Notes under the pieces: generated by a model
The model's database searches: none
Told to the model about the DNA's origin: nothing
What the model saw: the letters and a program-made list of their open reading frames with translations, nothing else
Origin: Acidiferrobacterales bacterium
GTDB taxonomy: Bacteria; Pseudomonadota; Gammaproteobacteria; Arenicellales; Poriferihabitantaceae
DNA: 36,927 bases
Assembly: GCA_019633985.1 (NCBI GenBank)
Contig: JAHQWE010000063.1
Coordinates: 1-36,927, forward strand
Direction: 5' to 3'
In this document: piece after piece, positions 33,561 through 36,927 of the stretch
Numbering within the stretch: position 1 is the stretch's first letter
How the letters are laid out: every line of letters begins with the position of its first letter
Translations under genes and position numbers: made by a program

Positions 33561-35297
33561 CTATTTGTACATAGTCTGGGCTTTGGTCCCGGGTGCATAT
33601 TCATCAGGGTCAACCCATACATTCACCACGGCACACTTCCCCGTTTTGGCAATCGCCTCGCGGGCACGATGCAATGCGGGTTGTATCTCACTCGCCTCGC
33701 GCACTTCTTCACCATACCCGCCAATCATTTCTCCAAATTGACCGAATGGAATGTCGCCAAGCTTGTTACCAATATTGCCGCGCTCTTCTCCATACTTAGC
33801 GATCTGACCATAGCGAATCTGATTCATATGGCTGTTATTACCGACGATGGCCAGATAAGGCGCACCAAAACGCTGAGAAGTTTCCATATCGAAGGCGGTC
33901 ATACCAAAGGAACCATCTCCATATAGACACACCACCTCTTTGTCCGGATGCGCAAGCTTAGCCGCCATTGAGAATCCAGTGCCGACGCCTAGGGAGCCTA
34001 ACGCCCCCGGATCCATCCATTGACCAGGATTGCGTGGGCGAACCGCTTGCGCTGAAATCGTCACGATATCGCCGCCATCGCCAATGTAAATGGTATCGTC
34101 GCCAAGAAATTCGTTGATCTCATAGGCCAATCGATAAGGGTGAATCGGATTTTGATCCGTTTGAAACATCGGCATCAACTTTTCGAGCTTCGTCTTTTCG
34201 ATGGAGCGAAGCTCCTGCATCCAGGCCTGGCGCAGTTGACGTGCACCGGCGTCGATTCGACCTGATGCCGCCTGGGCCACTGCGCTCAAAATAGCGCCTG
34301 GGTCACCCGCTAATCCAAGATCAATATCCCTATTCTTACCGACTGTGTTATAGCTCTGATCAATTTGAACCAGGGTCGCTTTGCTCGATATTCGCTTGCC
34401 ATAGCCCATTCGAAAATCGAAAGGTGTGCCCACAATCAGAATCACATCAGCGTTGTTGAATGCATCCCGCCTTGTTCGATCAAAGTGATGAGGATCATCA
34501 TTTGGCAGCATTCCCCGACTGGCACCGTTCATGTAAGCAGGAATATCAAGGTCGCGAACGAATTGAATCGCATCATGATGGCTTTGCGATGCCCAGACTT
34601 GCTGACCGAACAGTACCGCCGGTTTTTCTGCTTTTACTAAAATATCCGCCAGCTTTTCAATATCTGCCGGATCTCCAATTGATCTCACTGAACCTCGATA
34701 GGCGCCGGCGGCTGGTATCGTCGCTGTCTCAATGGGTACCTCGCGATCCAAAACATCCCGTGGAATCTCCAGATAAGAAGGGCCATACGCACCATTGAAG
34801 CATTCTCTGGCCGCCATCGAGACCATATCTGCCACTCTCTCGGTAGAGAACACACCTGAAGCAAACTTGGTTATTGGCGTCATCATATCCACATGGGGTA
34901 AATCCTGGAGCGATCCCATCTTGTGTTGCGTTAACGAGCTTTGGCCGCCTATATGCAGAATCGGACTCTCTGATCTAAATGCGGTGGCAACCCCGGTCAC
35001 CGCATTCGTACATCCTGGGCCTGCAGTTGTCACAACGCATCCGAGTTTGCCAGTTTGTCTTGCGTAGCCGTCGGCGGCATGGGCCGCAGTTTGCTCGTGC
35101 CTAACATCGACAATACGGATACCCTCGTCGATACATCCATCATAGATATCAATGATGTGTCCGCCACAAAGAGTGAACACGGTATCCACCCCTTCATTCT
35201 TTAGTGCCTTCGCAACCAGGTGGCCGCCAGAAATCACGCTACCGCTTTTGTCTTTCTGCGCTAACGTGTCATGCGCAGTATCTGTTTTTGTATTCAT
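33561..35297 (-). CDS. ThDP-dependent decarboxylase/lyase, probable oxalyl-CoA decarboxylase or 2-hydroxyacyl-CoA lyase
   Basis: 578 aa of the acetolactate synthase/Oxc superfamily. The catalytic Glu68 is in VRHEQTAAHAADGYAR; the ThDP motif runs from GDGSFG (460) to GNN (486-488). Context (directly upstream of frc, with a TctA transporter) predicts oxalyl-CoA decarboxylase, which makes formyl-CoA and CO2. Yet typical Oxc signatures are missing: the GDYEE loop of Oxobacter-type enzymes reads GSLQD (129-132 region), closer to the GAFQE of 2-hydroxyacyl-CoA lyase, and LDSGTWGVMGIGMGY is replaced by MDPGALGSLGVGTGF. So it is either a divergent Oxc or a lyase that splits or joins formyl-CoA and an aldehyde. 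Confidence 0.85.
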   Translation of the reverse strand: MNTKTDTAHDTLAQKDKSGSVISGGHLVAKALKNEGVDTVFTLCGGHIIDIYDGCIDEGIRIVDVRHEQTAAHAADGYARQTGKLGCVVTTAGPGCTNAVTGVATAFRSESPILHIGGQSSLTQHKMGSLQDLPHVDMMTPITKFASGVFSTERVADMVSMAARECFNGAYGPSYLEIPRDVLDREVPIETATIPAAGAYRGSVRSIGDPADIEKLADILVKAEKPAVLFGQQVWASQSHHDAIQFVRDLDIPAYMNGASRGMLPNDDPHHFDRTRRDAFNNADVILIVGTPFDFRMGYGKRISSKATLVQIDQSYNTVGKNRDIDLGLAGDPGAILSAVAQAASGRIDAGARQLRQAWMQELRSIEKTKLEKLMPMFQTDQNPIHPYRLAYEINEFLGDDTIYIGDGGDIVTISAQAVRPRNPGQWMDPGALGSLGVGTGFSMAAKLAHPDKEVVCLYGDGSFGMTAFDMETSQRFGAPYLAIVGNNSHMNQIRYGQIAKYGEERGNIGNKLGDIPFGQFGEMIGGYGEEVREASEIQPALHRAREAIAKTGKCAVVNVWVDPDEYAPGTKAQTMYK

Positions 35298-35329
35298 TTT
35301 TTTACTAGTCCAAGGTGTTTAATTATTGA

Positions 35330-36031
35330 TTAATCTAGGTAATCTACGTACTTTTTAATATGATCCGCCAAATACATCGCGTGTTCTCTGACATGCTGTT
35401 CCGCCATCGTCGCATCACGCGACTCAAGCGCCTGGATAATGCGCATATGATCAATAATGGATTCAGATGCTCTGTCTCTCTCTCCAATAGTTTTTCGCCT
35501 AATCGCGCGCATGTGTACGAATAGTCCGTCAGCAATGTCGATCAGTAACTGACACTTGCTCAACTCAATCAAACGTTGGTGAAATGCAATATTGGTGGAA
35601 GAGTATTCATCGATGTGGGCGCGTGCTTCGTTGGTGTCATCAAAAGTGGAAAACATTTCACGCATTGAAGCGATTTCTTCGTCGCTTGCGTTTTCTGTCA
35701 CCAGCCTGGCAGCCATACCCTCAAGCCCAGCCCAAACGGTAACAATTTCGATAATCTCCTTTTTACTTTTGCGCATGACGAAAGCACCTCGCCGGGGATA
35801 GGTAACCACCAGCCCCTCTTGCTCCAGTCGACTAATCGCTTCCCGAATGGGGGTCCGACTGACGCCCAGTTCCTCCGCAAGTTTACGTTCATCCAGCTTC
35901 GGTGGTTCTGACCCGGCATAGATATCCATTTCAGAGATTGCGTCACGCAACGATTGATAAACAGCATCTTTCAGCCCTGGGTATAAGTCCAGTGGTTTGA
36001 GTTTCACGACTTTCGGCGGATCATCAACCAT
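35330..36031 (-). CDS. GntR-family regulator with FCD ligand domain
   Basis: The ATG at 36031 is preferred; a GTG at 36034 overlaps the transporter stop. About 233 aa. A winged-helix domain at about 15-75 (DERKLAEELGVSRTPIREAISRLEQEGLVVTYPRRGAFV) is followed by an FCD domain (about 90-225) with metal/ligand-type His in TNIAFHQRLI, IIDHMRIIQAL and EQHVREHAM. FCD regulators typically respond to carboxylic acids, fitting control of the transporter and oxalate genes by their substrate. It lies between the transporter and the ThDP enzyme on the same strand. Confidence 0.93.
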   Translation of the reverse strand: MVDDPPKVVKLKPLDLYPGLKDAVYQSLRDAISEMDIYAGSEPPKLDERKLAEELGVSRTPIREAISRLEQEGLVVTYPRRGAFVMRKSKKEIIEIVTVWAGLEGMAARLVTENASDEEIASMREMFSTFDDTNEARAHIDEYSSTNIAFHQRLIELSKCQLLIDIADGLFVHMRAIRRKTIGERDRASESIIDHMRIIQALESRDATMAEQHVREHAMYLADHIKKYVDYLD

Positions 36032-36033
36032 CA

Positions 36034-36927
36034 CTAACCGCTGGCAGCTGGCATATCAGCATTGCGTTTCTTTTTTATCTTGGCATAGATCGGATAGAAC
36101 ACGAGGGCGAGGGCAATGATGATACAAACCGCCGAAATCGGACGTGTCACGAATATGGCAAGATCACCTTGTGACGAAAGCAGGGATTGTCTGAGCGATC
36201 TCTCCGCCAGCGGTCCCAAAACGATTGCTAACACCGCGGGCGCTACCGGATAGTTAAGTTTTCTTAACAAGTAACCCACGACCCCGAACAACAGCATCAA
36301 CCAGACATCGTGCATAGTTTGTGTTGGTGCATACCCTCCCACTACGCAAAGAATGTAAATAATCGGTGCAAGAATAGTGAACGGTAGTGTCAGGACTTTC
36401 ACAAATAGAGGAATGAAAGCGATGTTGATAATGACAGTCGCTAGGTTAGCGATATAAAGCGAACCAATAAGTCCCCAGACAAATTCCGGATTTTCTGTGA
36501 ACAGAAGTGGTCCAGGTCTTAATCCCCAGATAATCATTCCACCCAATAAAATTGCCGTCGTAGGGGACCCTGGGATACCCAGTGTAATCATCGGTAGCAT
36601 TGATCCGGTCGATGCCGCATTATTTGCGGCCTCTGGAGCGGCGACTCCAGCAATATTTCCTTTTCCGAAGCTTTCAGGGTCTTTTGAGAACGTTTTTGCC
36701 AAACCATAGGACATCAATGAAGCTGGTGTTGCGCCTGCCGCAGGGAGCGTCCCAACGAAGTAACCGAGTACGGAGCCCAGAGTAGTCGTACCGATGTATT
36801 GTTTAATGTCCGCAAAATTGCGCTTCATTTGCGAAATGGACATTTTCACTTTGTGAACAGTGACTTTTCCCTGTGTGGATTCCAGTGTCCATAGCATCTC
36901 GCCAATGCCATATATTCCAATCGCCAA
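36034..36927 (-). CDS. TctA-family carboxylate transporter, large membrane subunit (5' end outside window)
   Basis: C-terminal 297 residues of a tripartite tricarboxylate transporter large subunit: several helices, the conserved GTLPAAGATPASLMSYGLAKTFSKDPESFGKGNIAGVAAPEAANNAASTGSMLPMITLGIPGS-type region (visible as GNIAGVAAPEAANNAA and TLGIPGSPTTAILLGG), and PVAPAVLAIVLGPLAE near the end. Such systems import di- and tricarboxylates with a periplasmic binding protein (TctC) and a small subunit (TctB), which would lie beyond the right edge. With oxalate genes downstream, oxalate or a related acid is a likely cargo; that is inference. Confidence 0.93.
   Translation of the reverse strand: MAIGIYGIGEMLWTLESTQGKVTVHKVKMSISQMKRNFADIKQYIGTTTLGSVLGYFVGTLPAAGATPASLMSYGLAKTFSKDPESFGKGNIAGVAAPEAANNAASTGSMLPMITLGIPGSPTTAILLGGMIIWGLRPGPLLFTENPEFVWGLIGSLYIANLATVIINIAFIPLFVKVLTLPFTILAPIIYILCVVGGYAPTQTMHDVWLMLLFGVVGYLLRKLNYPVAPAVLAIVLGPLAERSLRQSLLSSQGDLAIFVTRPISAVCIIIALALVFYPIYAKIKKKRNADMPAASG

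Noticed and set aside
1..36927. CRISPR arrays, insertion sequences, integrases or phage genes
   Set aside because: No regularly spaced repeats, transposase/integrase motifs or terminal inverted repeats were seen.

Overview
The window looks like chromosomal DNA of a gammaproteobacterium with roughly balanced base composition. The main evidence is the block uvrA / MFS transporter / ssb, a gene order I know from Pseudomonas-like gammaproteobacteria, together with aceK, pdxH, a CCA-encoding tRNA-Ser and gammaproteobacterial-type housekeeping proteins. A marine or oligotrophic lineage is a guess. I see no insertion sequence, integrase, prophage or CRISPR array.

Left part (1-9.8 kb): the start of a secreted protein runs off the left edge, followed by tRNA-Ser(GGA), a membrane-anchored Sel1-repeat protein, pdxH, a DUF457/YdjM-type membrane hydrolase and a tiny lipoprotein. 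Next is a one-direction cluster of XpaC-like, TelA-like, SPFH+GYF_2, double zinc-ribbon membrane protein and a two-helix mini-protein. It joins parts that Bacillus subtilis keeps in separate operons (xpaC-yaaN and ydjFGHI), which suggests one envelope-stress or membrane-organising complex.

Middle (9.3-16.5 kb): a small membrane protein, ssb, an MFS transporter with a C-terminal soluble domain, divergent uvrA, an alpha/beta-hydrolase-OsmC fusion, and a Gly/Glu/Ser-rich lipoprotein, closed by a strong bidirectional terminator.

Right part (16.6-36.9 kb): mostly minus-strand C1/C2 metabolism. The far right has a TctA-type carboxylate transporter (cut by the edge), a GntR/FCD regulator, a ThDP-dependent decarboxylase/lyase, formyl-CoA:oxalate CoA-transferase (frc), a stand-alone formyltransferase like the N-terminal domain of 10-formyl-THF dehydrogenase, formate-THF ligase (fhs), a double universal stress protein and a PanE-like reductase. 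Further left are aceK, a FAH-family enzyme with a small membrane protein, sucCD, and an NAD-linked molybdenum formate dehydrogenase with a fused FdsG-FdsB subunit and FdsA. Read together: oxalate is imported, activated by CoA transfer and decarboxylated to formyl-CoA and formate; formate is oxidised for NADH or loaded onto tetrahydrofolate; the PanE-like enzyme may reduce oxalyl-CoA to glyoxylate.

The most notable points are an in-frame amber codon in an otherwise intact fdsA, a non-canonical ThDP enzyme where Oxc is expected, a stand-alone formyltransferase beside frc and fhs, the combined XpaC/TelA/SPFH/zinc-ribbon cluster, and a structured, terminator-ended intergenic segment at about 26.99-27.21 kb that may encode an undescribed small RNA.
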